From Thermohalobaculum sp039815685 (GTDB lineage: Bacteria > Pseudomonadota > Alphaproteobacteria > Rhodobacterales > Rhodobacteraceae): DNA of 64,000 nt. The stretch is from the NCBI GenBank assembly GCA_039815685.1, contig JBCBYV010000008.1, positions 93,717 through 157,716 on the forward strand. Direction: 5' to 3'. The position numbers were made by a program, and so were the translations under genes. The notes under the pieces are model-generated. The model was not told the DNA's origin and ran no database searches. It saw only the letters and a list, made by a program, of their open reading frames with translations. The first letter of the stretch is position 1; each line of letters begins with the position of its first letter. This document shows positions 43,415 to 52,105 of this stretch, in pieces.

Positions 43415-44437
43415 ATGACCATGCACAAGGGGCGCGGCTTTGCCTGCATCAACTACCCGATCGGCATGAACCTCGGTGGCGACCCGAGCCAGGCGCTGGT
43501 GCACGCGACGCCGGACGGGAAGTTCATGGTGACGCTCTCGGCCATCGACCTCGGCCAGGGCATGAAATCCGTGACCCGCCAGATCGCGGCCGAGGCCATC
43601 GGGGTGCCCATTGCGGACGTCTATGTTGACACCGCGGACAGCGATACCGGGCCGCATGATATGGGCAGCTTCGCCTCCCGCGGCACGCACCGAATGGGCA
43701 ACGCGGTGATCAGGGCCGCCACCGAGGCGCGGGCGCAGCTCCTCGAAGCCGCCTCGGAGGAGTTGGAGGTCGACCCCGCGGACCTCGACACCGACGGTCA
43801 GGGGGCGATCCATGTGCGCGGTGCGCCGAGCCGCTCGATCACCGTGGCCGAGACCGCCATAGCCGCGCAGTTCAAGCAGGGCCGCACGCTCTCCGGCCGT
43901 GGCATCTTCCTGATCCCGCCGAGCCAGGCGGATCCGGACACGGGCGAGATGACGCCGGTTTCCTGCTACGCCCACGCGGCCCTAGTGGTCGATGTCGAGG
44001 TGGATGACGAAACGGGCGTCGTGACCGTCACCGAGATCAACTCGGCGTACGAGGTCGGACGCGCACTCAACCCGAAGCTGGTGGAGCAGCAGCTTGTCGG
44101 TGGTGCCTGGATGGGTGTGAGCCATGCGCTCTACGAGACGACCGAGCCCTACTACCCCGCGCGCGACCACGGCCCGGTGGACTTCAACACCTACCTCATG
44201 CCCGGGCCCGGAGAGATCGTGCCGCACAATATCGCCGTGCTGGAGCGCCCGGCCGAGGACGCGCCCTATGGCGGCAAGGGCCCAGGCGAGATGTGCGCCA
44301 ACCCCGTGCTGCCCGCCATTGCCAACGCGGTCTACGACGCGGTCGGCGTGCGCTGCGACACGCTACCGATCACGCCGGAAAAGGTGCTGCGGGGAATCCG
44401 CGAGAATGGCGGCGCGCAGCCCAAGGGCCGCCTCTGA
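43415..44437 (+). CDS. Molybdenum hydroxylase large subunit, C-terminal half (split)
   Basis: 340 residues matching the second molybdopterin-binding part of the large subunit. It opens MHKGRGFACINYPIGMNLGG, the point where the KGRG motif normally continues the polypeptide, and has the Gln loop AIDLGQGMKSVT, DMGSFASRGTHRMGN and the catalytic Glu292 in GGKGPGEMCANP. The active site thus needs both halves. ATG 43415 has ggagg at 43401-43405 inside the end of the preceding gene. The stop overlaps the MoxR gene (TGATG). Confidence 0.9.
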   Translation: MTMHKGRGFACINYPIGMNLGGDPSQALVHATPDGKFMVTLSAIDLGQGMKSVTRQIAAEAIGVPIADVYVDTADSDTGPHDMGSFASRGTHRMGNAVIRAATEARAQLLEAASEELEVDPADLDTDGQGAIHVRGAPSRSITVAETAIAAQFKQGRTLSGRGIFLIPPSQADPDTGEMTPVSCYAHAALVVDVEVDDETGVVTVTEINSAYEVGRALNPKLVEQQLVGGAWMGVSHALYETTEPYYPARDHGPVDFNTYLMPGPGEIVPHNIAVLERPAEDAPYGGKGPGEMCANPVLPAIANAVYDAVGVRCDTLPITPEKVLRGIRENGGAQPKGRL

Positions 44438-45318
44438 TGGCCGTCCGCCGCACCATTGCCGGCATCGGCTCGCCCGAGGATCTGCGCCATGCGCTGACGG
44501 CGGCACAGTATCTCGCGGATGAGGGTCTGGCGACAGCGGCGTATCTCGCATTGGCACTCGGCAAGCCGTTGCTGCTCGAGGGCGCGCCGGGCGTGGGCAA
44601 GACCGAGGCGGCGAAGGCTATCGGCGCGGTGCTGACGCGGCAGGTGATCCGGCTGCAGTGCTTCGAGGGGATCGACGCGGCAGCGGCGCTCTACGAATGG
44701 AACTACCCGCGCCAGATGCTCGCGATCCGGCAGGCGGGGGATGACTACGTCAATCTCTACGCGGACGAATACCTGCTCGAGCGCCCCCTCCTTGCCGCCC
44801 TACGCGCGCCGGAGGACACGCTGCTGCTTATCGACGAGATCGACCGGTCGGATCAGGAGTTCGAGGCATTCCTGCTCGAGTTCCTCTCGGACTTCTCGAT
44901 CTCGATCCCCGAGACCGGAACCGTGCGGGCCGCCCGACCGCCCGTCGTCGTGCTCACCTCGAACCGGACGCGTGACCTGCATGAGGCGCTCCGCCGCCGC
45001 TGCGTCTACCACTGGATCGACTATCCCGATTCCGCGCTCGAAGCAGAGATCGTCATGACCCGCGCCAGCAGCGTGGTCGAAGCGACGGCCCGTGCCGTCG
45101 TAGAGGCGGTGGGGCGTCTTCGCGCCGAGCCGCTCGCCAAGCCACCCGGCGTCGCGGAGACCGTGGAGTGGGCGGAGGCGGCGACCCTCCTCAACGCTCA
45201 GGGAGCGGCTTGGCCGGAGGCGTTTCGCCGGGCCATCGGTGTCGCGCTCAAGGACCAGGACGACCTCGCCTACATGGCAGATCGGCTGGAGGGCGTGCTG
45301 CCGGGGGAGGCCGCATGA
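44437..45318 (+). CDS. MoxR-family AAA+ ATPase (CoxD-like maturation factor)
   Basis: 293-residue AAA+ protein with Walker A LLEGAPGVGKTEAAKAI, Walker B DTLLLIDEIDRSD and an Arg-finger region NRTRDLHEALRRRCVYHW. CoxD-type MoxR proteins act with VWA-domain partners to mature the molybdenum site of CO-dehydrogenase-type enzymes. ATG 44437 overlaps the large-subunit stop. The next gene (phosphatase) overlaps by ATGA and the VWA partner follows after that. Confidence 0.92.
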   Translation: MAVRRTIAGIGSPEDLRHALTAAQYLADEGLATAAYLALALGKPLLLEGAPGVGKTEAAKAIGAVLTRQVIRLQCFEGIDAAAALYEWNYPRQMLAIRQAGDDYVNLYADEYLLERPLLAALRAPEDTLLLIDEIDRSDQEFEAFLLEFLSDFSISIPETGTVRAARPPVVVLTSNRTRDLHEALRRRCVYHWIDYPDSALEAEIVMTRASSVVEATARAVVEAVGRLRAEPLAKPPGVAETVEWAEAATLLNAQGAAWPEAFRRAIGVALKDQDDLAYMADRLEGVLPGEAA

Positions 45319-45839
45319 TCTGGTTCCTGCGCCACGCGGACGGGACCGGGCAGGCGCCCGATGCGCCGCTCTCGCCCGAGGGTCAGTGCGCGGCTTTGGC
45401 GATCGTGCCGGCGCTCCAGTCACTCGACATCACGCGGATCGTGTCCTCCCCCTATGCACGGTCGCGCGAGACCGTGGAGCCGTTCGCGGAGGCGGCGCAC
45501 CTCACGATCCACACGGATCCGCGGCTGCGCGAAAGGGAGCATGGCGCCGTGCCGCCCGGCGGCTGGGATCAGGAGGCGGAGATGATGTTCGCCGATCTCG
45601 ATGCCGCACCCTTCGGCGGCGAAAGCCTCGCGGACGTCGCCGAGCGCGGACAGTTGGCGGTGGCGGAGATCATGGCGGTGGGCGATGGCGCGCTGATCGT
45701 CACGCATGGCCTATGGCTCTCCGTGATCCTCAGCGCCTATGGCCGCCCGCTCGACATCCCGAGCTGGCGGGCGATGCCGTGCCCGGCGCTTTTCGAGCTG
45801 TCCGACGCACGGGCGCGCGAGCTGGAGCTGCCGAGATGA
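45315..45839 (+). CDS. Histidine phosphatase (phosphoglycerate-mutase-like) family protein
   Basis: 174 residues, short SixA/PhoE-type member. The nucleophile motif reads LRHADGTG at the N-terminus (His7) with the second Arg in SSPYARSRETVEP, the acid Glu in REREHG and the second catalytic His in VTHGLWLSV, so it appears active. Its place between the MoxR and VWA genes, with ATGA overlaps on both sides, is unusual and suggests a role in the same maturation process or dephosphorylation of a pathway intermediate (inference). Confidence 0.88.
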   Translation: MIWFLRHADGTGQAPDAPLSPEGQCAALAIVPALQSLDITRIVSSPYARSRETVEPFAEAAHLTIHTDPRLREREHGAVPPGGWDQEAEMMFADLDAAPFGGESLADVAERGQLAVAEIMAVGDGALIVTHGLWLSVILSAYGRPLDIPSWRAMPCPALFELSDARARELELPR

Positions 45840-46930
45840 GCGTGCCGCGCGCAGCGCAGCCCTTCGTGGCCTTCCCGGCGTTTCTCCGCGCCCATGGCTT
45901 TGCCGTGGCACCCGACCAGACCGCCGGGTTCGTCGAGGCCGTCGGGTTGCTTGGGCCGGGGAGCGTCGAGCAGATCCGCCGTGCCGGCCTCGCGATGCTG
46001 GCGATACCGCGGGAGCGGCAGGCGGAGTACGACGCGCTCTTTCGCGCTCATTTCCTGGGCCAGACCGTCTCCGCTCCGGTCGAGGGCGATGAAGAAGACG
46101 AGGTCGAGGCGCATGAGCCCGAGGACGGAGAGGCGGAGGCCGAAGAGGTCGACGACCTCTCCGAAGCAGGGGCAGAGGCTACTGCCGCCGAACGACTCAC
46201 TGCCCGTGCGGTCGAAGCCGACGAGGATGCCGCACTGACCCGTTTCGCCCGTATGGCGCCGGCCCGGCTGCCGCGGCGGCGGAGCTATCGCTTTGCCGGC
46301 GCGCGGAAGGGGCGGCTCGATCTCAGGCGCACGTTGCGCGACGCAGTGCGGCGGGACGGCGAGGCGCTGACGCTTCTGCGCCGTCGGCGCAAGACGAAAT
46401 CACGGCGGGTTGCGCTTCTGATCGACGTCTCAGGCTCGATGAAAGAGCGGACCGACGAGCGCCTGGCCTTCGCCCATGCGCTGGTGCAGGCGGGCGAACA
46501 GGTCGAGGTCTTCACGCTCGGCACCCGGCTTACGCGGATCACGGGCGAACTGAGGCAACCCAGTCGCGCGAGGGCACTGGCCCGTGTAGCCCGGTTGGTG
46601 GCGGATTTCGACGGAGGCACGCGGATCGGCGAGGCACTCGGCACCTTCCTCGCGATACCGCGCTATGCGGGGTTTGCGCGCGGCGCGCTGGTCCTTGTCC
46701 TCTCGGACGGGCTCGAGCGCGGAAGCCCCGATGCCATGATCGACGCGGGCCGCCGTCTTGGACGCATGGCCTGGCGGCTCCATTGGCTGACACCGCTCGC
46801 CGCGGATCCGAGCTACCGCCCGGAGACCGCGGCACTCGGCGCGTTGGTGCCCGACCTCGATGCGCTCGCCGATGGAGGCTCGGTCGGTGCCATCGTCGAG
46901 CATGTGCTGGACGTGGGGAGGGCGAGATGA
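45836..46930 (+). CDS. VWA domain-containing CoxE-like protein
   Basis: 364 residues. The N-terminal half is helical with a very acidic segment (about residues 82-115, EDEVEAHEPEDGEAEAEEVD), then a basic region, then a von Willebrand A domain with a complete MIDAS (LLIDVSGSMKE, a Thr in GGTRIGEA and VLSDGLERG). CoxE-type VWA proteins pair with MoxR ATPases. Overlaps the phosphatase and amidohydrolase genes by ATGA. Confidence 0.92.
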   Translation: MSVPRAAQPFVAFPAFLRAHGFAVAPDQTAGFVEAVGLLGPGSVEQIRRAGLAMLAIPRERQAEYDALFRAHFLGQTVSAPVEGDEEDEVEAHEPEDGEAEAEEVDDLSEAGAEATAAERLTARAVEADEDAALTRFARMAPARLPRRRSYRFAGARKGRLDLRRTLRDAVRRDGEALTLLRRRRKTKSRRVALLIDVSGSMKERTDERLAFAHALVQAGEQVEVFTLGTRLTRITGELRQPSRARALARVARLVADFDGGTRIGEALGTFLAIPRYAGFARGALVLVLSDGLERGSPDAMIDAGRRLGRMAWRLHWLTPLAADPSYRPETAALGALVPDLDALADGGSVGAIVEHVLDVGRAR

Positions 46931-47805
46931 TCGACGCCCACCATCATGTCTGGCGCCAGACCGATCTGCCATGGCTGCTGGGCCCCGAAAGGCCGCGCAT
47001 CTTCGGGCCCTACGCTGCCATCAAGCGCGACTACCCAATGGCCGAGTTCCTGGCGGATGTCTCCGAACAGGGGATCGAGAAATCGGTCTATGTGCAAGCG
47101 AACTGGGCGCCCAACTGGTTCGCCGACGAAGTCGCCTGGGTCCAGCGCGTGGCGGAGGAGACCGGCTGGCCGCACGCAATCGTCGGCTTTGTGGATGTGA
47201 CACAGCGGGATATCCGGCCGGATCTCGACCGGCTGAAGGGGTTCCCGCTGCTGCGCGGTATCCGGCATCAGCTTCACTGGCACGAGAACCCGCTCTACCG
47301 CTTTGCCCCGAACGCGGATCTCTGCACCGACCCCTTCGTGCAGGCGAACATCGCCCAGCTCGCGGACTACGACCTCAGCTTCGACCTCCAGGTCTTCGCG
47401 CCGCAGATGATGGGTGCCGCCTCGCTGGCCGAGGCCTGTCCCGATGTGACCTTCGTCCTCCAGCATGCGGGTATGCTCGAGGATCTGAGCAAGGCGGGCC
47501 GCGCCGAGTGGCTGACGGGGATGAAGCGCCTCGCCGCCTGCCCCAACGTCGTCGCCAAGCTATCCGGCTTCGGCACCTTCCTGCACCGTAATGATCCAAA
47601 GCACATCGCCGAGATGATCGCGTCCACCGTGAAGCTCTTCGGCGCCGAGCGCTGCCTCTTCGGCTCGAACTTCCCGATCGAGAAGATCTGGACGACCTAC
47701 CCCGACCTTATCGCCGCCTTCCGCGAGGGCGCCGCCGGCCTCTCGCCCAAGCAACAGGCCGCGATCTTCACCGACACCGCAGCCCGGGTCTACCGGCTCC
47801 AATAA
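46927..47805 (+). CDS. Amidohydrolase family protein (COG3618, lactonase-like)
   Basis: 292-residue TIM-barrel metal hydrolase of the amidohydrolase-2/fuconolactonase group. HxH metal motif in MIDAHHHVW at the start, then GIRHQLHWHENP, VLQHAGML and the late acid region LFGSNFPIEK (here Asn where many relatives have Asp before FP, so the final Asp ligand seems substituted). Likely opens a lactone or cyclic amide in the pathway (inference). Start overlaps the VWA stop. Confidence 0.88.
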   Translation: MIDAHHHVWRQTDLPWLLGPERPRIFGPYAAIKRDYPMAEFLADVSEQGIEKSVYVQANWAPNWFADEVAWVQRVAEETGWPHAIVGFVDVTQRDIRPDLDRLKGFPLLRGIRHQLHWHENPLYRFAPNADLCTDPFVQANIAQLADYDLSFDLQVFAPQMMGAASLAEACPDVTFVLQHAGMLEDLSKAGRAEWLTGMKRLAACPNVVAKLSGFGTFLHRNDPKHIAEMIASTVKLFGAERCLFGSNFPIEKIWTTYPDLIAAFREGAAGLSPKQQAAIFTDTAARVYRLQ

Positions 47806-47844
47806 CCGACGGGACGAACGCGCCCGCCCACGAGGGAGAGTACC

Positions 47845-48693
47845 ATGGCACTCACGATCCACGTTCTGGACTACGGCGATATCGAGCTTGAGACGAGTTT
47901 CCTCGTGCTCGGCCATGAGTGCGGACGGGTGCGGCGGGTGCCGGTCTACGGTTTCCTGATCCTCGGCGGGACGTACCCGGTGTTGGTCGATACCGGCTAC
48001 CGGGATAATGCGATCATGGAGAGCCTTGGAATGCGGGGCCTCCAGTTCCACGACAACATGATCGAGAACCAGCTCGCCAAGCATGGGCTCAAGCTCGGCG
48101 ACATCCGCTACATCCTGCACACGCATCTACACATCGATCACGCTGGCAAGGACGACAAGTTCCCGATGAACACGACCGTGGTGATCAATCGCCGCGAGAT
48201 GGAGTTCAGCGTGAGCGGGATCATGTACCCGCAATATCCGAAGCCCGACATCCTGCACCTCGTCGAGCGGATTTATGAGCCGGAGGCGATGCGGTTTCTC
48301 GACCTCGAGATCTCGGGCGCGGAGGAGATCATCGCGGGCGTCTGGTGCGAGGCGGCGGGGGCTCACACCGAAGGTTCGATGAACGTGATGGTCGAGACGG
48401 CGGAGGGCGTCGCCTGCATCTGCGGCGACGTGATCTACGACTTCAACGACCAGATCGTGAACCACGTCATGACCAACAATTACATGGAGCCGCGGGTTAC
48501 CGGGAACCATGCGGGGGCGAAGCGCGAGGAGAAAGCGCAGATCAAGAAGCTCCTCAACAACTACACCTTCCTGCTGCCGATCCATGACCGGCCCGCCAAG
48601 ATCCAGCACGGCCAGGTCGTCGGGCGGCTGGGAATGACCGTGCCGGGTCCGATGACGGAGACGCTGCCCTCCCGGCAGTGGTTCCCCGCGTGA
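47845..48693 (+). CDS. MBL-fold metallo-hydrolase, N-acyl-homoserine-lactonase-like
   Basis: 282 residues of the metallo-beta-lactamase fold with the complete zinc motif HTHLHIDHAGK (HxHxDH), an upstream LVDTGYRDN and later HTEGSMNVMVET (third His), then HDRPAK. The closest named class is AiiA/AhlD-like lactonases, but in this catabolic context it more likely hydrolyses a pathway lactone than a quorum signal. A gagggagag Shine-Dalgarno precedes ATG 47845. No signal peptide. Confidence 0.88.
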   Translation: MALTIHVLDYGDIELETSFLVLGHECGRVRRVPVYGFLILGGTYPVLVDTGYRDNAIMESLGMRGLQFHDNMIENQLAKHGLKLGDIRYILHTHLHIDHAGKDDKFPMNTTVVINRREMEFSVSGIMYPQYPKPDILHLVERIYEPEAMRFLDLEISGAEEIIAGVWCEAAGAHTEGSMNVMVETAEGVACICGDVIYDFNDQIVNHVMTNNYMEPRVTGNHAGAKREEKAQIKKLLNNYTFLLPIHDRPAKIQHGQVVGRLGMTVPGPMTETLPSRQWFPA

Positions 48694-48804
48694 CCCGGCA
48701 CCCGCGTTCCCGCACACGGGCTCGTGATTTGCCCATGACCGAGGCTCCGACGGATTATCTGCCCAAGGGTCAAGGGCACGGTCAGCGGCGATGGGCGGTA
48801 AGCG

Positions 48805-49308
48805 ATGAAGAAGACCGGCAAGGCGAAGCCGAGGAAGCGAGCGGCCAAAACGGGCGCGGCGCGGCAGCCTGCGAAGATGGACCGGCGCGCGCTGCTCGGC
48901 TGGTTGAAGGTCGGCGGCGTGGCGGCCGTGGTGCTCGGCGGGGTCGGCTATTTCACCGTCTCATCGGTTATGGCGACGATCGCGGAGCACGACCTCTCCC
49001 GCATCGGGCAGGGCAAGCCGGCGGTGGTGCAGATCCACGATCCGAACTGCACCATGTGCATCACACTGCAGCGCGAGGCCCGCGCGGCATTGTCCGAGAT
49101 GGAGCCGGAGGCGCTCGACTACGTGGTGGCGAATATCCGCACGGCGGACGGGCGGGCCTATGCCAACCGCCACAATGCGCGGCATGTGACGCTGCTGCTC
49201 GTCGATGGTCGGGGGAGGGTGCGCCAGGTGCTGGAAGGCCCCAACACGCGCGAGACGCTCGCGCCGGCCTTTGCCGAGCATGCCGCCAGAGCAGCACGCA
49301 CCAACTAG
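48805..49308 (+). CDS. Membrane-anchored thioredoxin-like protein
   Basis: 167 residues. A very basic N-terminus (Lys/Arg-rich, residues 1-30) precedes one transmembrane segment (about 33-55), leaving the remaining domain in the periplasm. That domain has a thioredoxin-like opening KPAVVQIHDPNCTMCITLQ with a CTMC redox pair and RHVTLLLVDGRGRVRQV, but lacks the usual WC. It could be a disulfide/thiol handler or a copper- or heme-type binder. The 111-bp gap before it holds nothing recognisable. Confidence 0.75.
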   Translation: MKKTGKAKPRKRAAKTGAARQPAKMDRRALLGWLKVGGVAAVVLGGVGYFTVSSVMATIAEHDLSRIGQGKPAVVQIHDPNCTMCITLQREARAALSEMEPEALDYVVANIRTADGRAYANRHNARHVTLLLVDGRGRVRQVLEGPNTRETLAPAFAEHAARAARTN

Positions 49309-49339
49309 CGGCTGGCGGCCCCGTCCTTGGGGGCCGCAG

Positions 49340-50932
49340 ATGAGCCACACCGTCGTCGACCAGCGCTTCACGCAGCTCATCGATCCCTACGCGCCCGTCC
49401 ATCGCCTCGGCACCGGCTTCGTGTTCACCGAGGGGCCGATCTGGCACCCGACGGAGAGGCATCTCCTTTTCTCCGATATCCCCGGTGATGTCCGCCGACG
49501 TTACCGCGATGGGAGCGTCGAGGAAGTGCTGCGCCCTGCGAACAAGGGCAACGGGATGACCTATGACGCGGACCATAACCTGCTGGTCTGCGAGCATGCC
49601 ACCTCGTGCGTCGCGCGCTTCCGACCCGATGGCACGCGCGAGGTTCTGTGCACGCATTTCGAGGGGCGGGAGCTCAACTCCCCCAACGACATCGTCGTAG
49701 GCAAGGACGGCAGCGTATACTTCACCGATCCGACCTATGGCCGGATGGAGCATTTCGGCGTGCCGCGACCGCTGCAGCAGGGCTTTCAGGGCGTCTACCG
49801 CCTGCCTCCCGGCCACCGCCCGGGCGACGAGCCGCAGCTAGTCTCCGACCGCTACATGTTCACCCAGCCGAACGGCCTCTGCTTCAGCCCCTGCGAGCGC
49901 TGGATGTGGGTGAACGACAGCGAGCAGATGAATATCCGCATGTTCGACGTCGCCCCCGACGGCACGCTCACGAACGCCCGCATCTTCGCTTCCGGCGTCA
50001 AGGAGAGCCTACGCGAGGGCATGCCGGATGGGATGAAGGCCGATGTGGACGGCAACCTCTATGTCACCGCGCCGGGCGGGATCTGGGTATTCGACTTTCA
50101 CGGCATGAAGCTCGGCGAGATCCTGACGCCCGAGAAGGCTGCGAACTTTCATTGGGGCGGGGACGACTGGCAGACGCTCTACATCACCGCCTGCACGTCG
50201 CTCTACTCCGTCCAGATGCGCACACGCGGGCGAATCGAGCCCTTCATGCACACCCGCCCTGCGCCTCGACCCGTGCCAGCGAACGGAGGCACCCGGCCCG
50301 AACCCGCCCCGGCCGCAGGTGCTGCCACCCTGAGCATCAATCCTGCGCGTACGGCGCTCATCCTCCAGGATCTGCAGAACGATGTGATGATGGATGGCGG
50401 CGCCTTCGCCTCGACAGGCTCGCCGGATCACGCGCGTCAACAGAATGTCGTCGAGAACGCGCGCCGTCTGGCGGAGGCGTGCAGGCGCAAGGGCGTCACC
50501 GTCATCCATGTCTGGATGGTGTGCGAGCCGGGCCATCCCAAGCTCGCCCAGCACGCACCGCTCTTCCAGGGGCTGAAGGGCGAGAATGCTCTGGTGCGGG
50601 GCACCTGGGGCGTGCAGCCGGTGCCCGGGCTCGAGCCTGCGCCGGGAGACCTTGTCGTCGAGAAGATGTCGATGAGCGCGTGGGAGACGAGCCGGCTGGA
50701 GAGCTATCTCCGCCACGGCGGCATCGACACGATCCTGAATGCCGGCGCCTGGACCAACATGTCGGTCGAGCACACGGCCCGGACGGGTGCCGACAAGGGC
50801 TTCAGCATGATCGTGCCGGAGGATGCCTGCTCGACCATGAACGCCGATTGGCACCGGGCATCGATCGACTACGCGATGCAGAACGTGGCCGCGGTCACGT
50901 CGACGGCCGAGCTTCTGCGGGCGCTCGGCTGA
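49340..50932 (+). CDS. SMP-30/gluconolactonase - isochorismatase-like hydrolase fusion
   Basis: 530-residue bifunctional-looking protein. Residues 1 to about 300 form an SMP-30/gluconolactonase beta-propeller (FVFTEGPIWHPTERHLLFSD, NSPNDIVVGKDG, FTQPNGLCFSP, GMPDGMKADVDGNLY), which hydrolyses lactones using one divalent metal. A Pro/Ala linker (about 303-332) leads to an isochorismatase-like cysteine-hydrolase domain (about 333-530). In that domain the catalytic Asp344 (LILQDLQNDV) and Lys442 (VVEKMSMSAW) are present, but the nucleophile position in AWTNMSVEHTAR is Ser475 instead of Cys. No internal start is visible, so the fusion is real. Last gene of the cluster; downstream genes are on the other strand. 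Confidence 0.9.
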   Translation: MSHTVVDQRFTQLIDPYAPVHRLGTGFVFTEGPIWHPTERHLLFSDIPGDVRRRYRDGSVEEVLRPANKGNGMTYDADHNLLVCEHATSCVARFRPDGTREVLCTHFEGRELNSPNDIVVGKDGSVYFTDPTYGRMEHFGVPRPLQQGFQGVYRLPPGHRPGDEPQLVSDRYMFTQPNGLCFSPCERWMWVNDSEQMNIRMFDVAPDGTLTNARIFASGVKESLREGMPDGMKADVDGNLYVTAPGGIWVFDFHGMKLGEILTPEKAANFHWGGDDWQTLYITACTSLYSVQMRTRGRIEPFMHTRPAPRPVPANGGTRPEPAPAAGAATLSINPARTALILQDLQNDVMMDGGAFASTGSPDHARQQNVVENARRLAEACRRKGVTVIHVWMVCEPGHPKLAQHAPLFQGLKGENALVRGTWGVQPVPGLEPAPGDLVVEKMSMSAWETSRLESYLRHGGIDTILNAGAWTNMSVEHTARTGADKGFSMIVPEDACSTMNADWHRASIDYAMQNVAAVTSTAELLRALG

Positions 50933-50962
50933 GGGCATCGCGAGCCCAGGCAGGATGCGCGT

Positions 50963-52021
50963 TCAGGCCGGATGGCCGATGATGGTCAGGAGACGGCGCG
51001 CGGTCGCGCCCCAGGTCAGCTCGCCGGCGCGGACCTGGCCTGCCGCGATCAGCGCTTCGCGCTTCGCGGCGTCATCCCGCAGGCCGACGAAGGCATCGAC
51101 CCATGCATCGACGTCGCGGGGCGGGAGCTTGATCGCTGCGTCCCCGCAAACCTCCGGCAGGGCGCCGGCCTTCGACACGACCACCGGGCAGCCACAATGC
51201 ATCGCCTCCACCGGCGGTAGTCCGAAGCCCTCGCTGAGGGAGGGGAAGGCGAAGGCCGAGGCCCCCTCGTAGAGCGCCCGCAGTGCAGGATCCTCCACGC
51301 GACCGAGCAACCGTGCGCGACCGGCCGAGACCCCGTCAGGAAGGCGCGCGCCGACGAGCACAAGATCTATGTCCGCCAGGGCCGGTCGCGAGAATGCGTC
51401 GATCAGCAGCGCGACGTTCTTGTGCGGCTGCGCCGCAGCGAAGCTCAGGACATAGCGTCCCCTCTCCAGGCCGAGATCGGTGAGCGCGTTCTCGTCCGGC
51501 GTGACGCGCAGAATATGCTCGGCGCCATTGTGAAGGACCTGCCAGTCCGAGCCGAGCCCCGCCTCAGCGAGCGCTTCCGCCGAATGCTGCGAGACCGTCA
51601 GTCGGTACCGCGCGGCCCGGCAGGCGACGGCTTGCATAACTGAGTACCAGAGCCGGAAGGCGGGCGAGTAGGAGGCCGGGTGGGTCCGCGTCTGCGCGTC
51701 ATGGGCCATCATCGCGTGACCGCGTGCCAGTATCGGTGCCGTGTTGGCCAGGTTGACGAGCAGGCCCTTCCGCGCGGCCCAGGCCAGCGCCGTCTGCTCC
51801 CACAACACACCTCGTGGCCCGGCGACCTCGCGCGTCTCGATCACGGTGAGTGGCGGCAGCCCGGAGACGCCAGGTGGGTGGAGCAGGGTAACGGACGGGC
51901 GCTCGCTCCGTGCCTGCAACTCCGCATCGAGTGCCTGCACGATCTCATGCACAACGCGCTGCACGCCGGTCCTCGGCGCCGACAGATATCTGCCGTTGAT
52001 GAAGACAGGAACGCTCACCAC
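50963..52021 (-). CDS. Glycosyltransferase family 4 protein
   Basis: 352-residue GT-B glycosyltransferase. It opens VFINGRYLSAPRTGVQRVVHE, typical of GT4 enzymes of capsule/EPS loci, and has the donor-binding Glu-x7-Glu motif in SLSEGFGLPPVEAMHCG. The start is GTG 52021 or GTG 52018. It probably adds a hexose during exopolysaccharide repeat synthesis in the cytoplasm. Divergent from the next glycosyltransferase across 141 bp. Confidence 0.88.
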   Translation of the reverse strand: MVSVPVFINGRYLSAPRTGVQRVVHEIVQALDAELQARSERPSVTLLHPPGVSGLPPLTVIETREVAGPRGVLWEQTALAWAARKGLLVNLANTAPILARGHAMMAHDAQTRTHPASYSPAFRLWYSVMQAVACRAARYRLTVSQHSAEALAEAGLGSDWQVLHNGAEHILRVTPDENALTDLGLERGRYVLSFAAAQPHKNVALLIDAFSRPALADIDLVLVGARLPDGVSAGRARLLGRVEDPALRALYEGASAFAFPSLSEGFGLPPVEAMHCGCPVVVSKAGALPEVCGDAAIKLPPRDVDAWVDAFVGLRDDAAKREALIAAGQVRAGELTWGATARRLLTIIGHPA

Positions 52022-52105
52022 CCACCCCGTCCGCTGTCCGGCGCCGGATGGAAAGCAAGCCGCTCCCCCAACGCCAACGGTGGGTTCGGGTAGCAGAAAA
52101 GCGCT

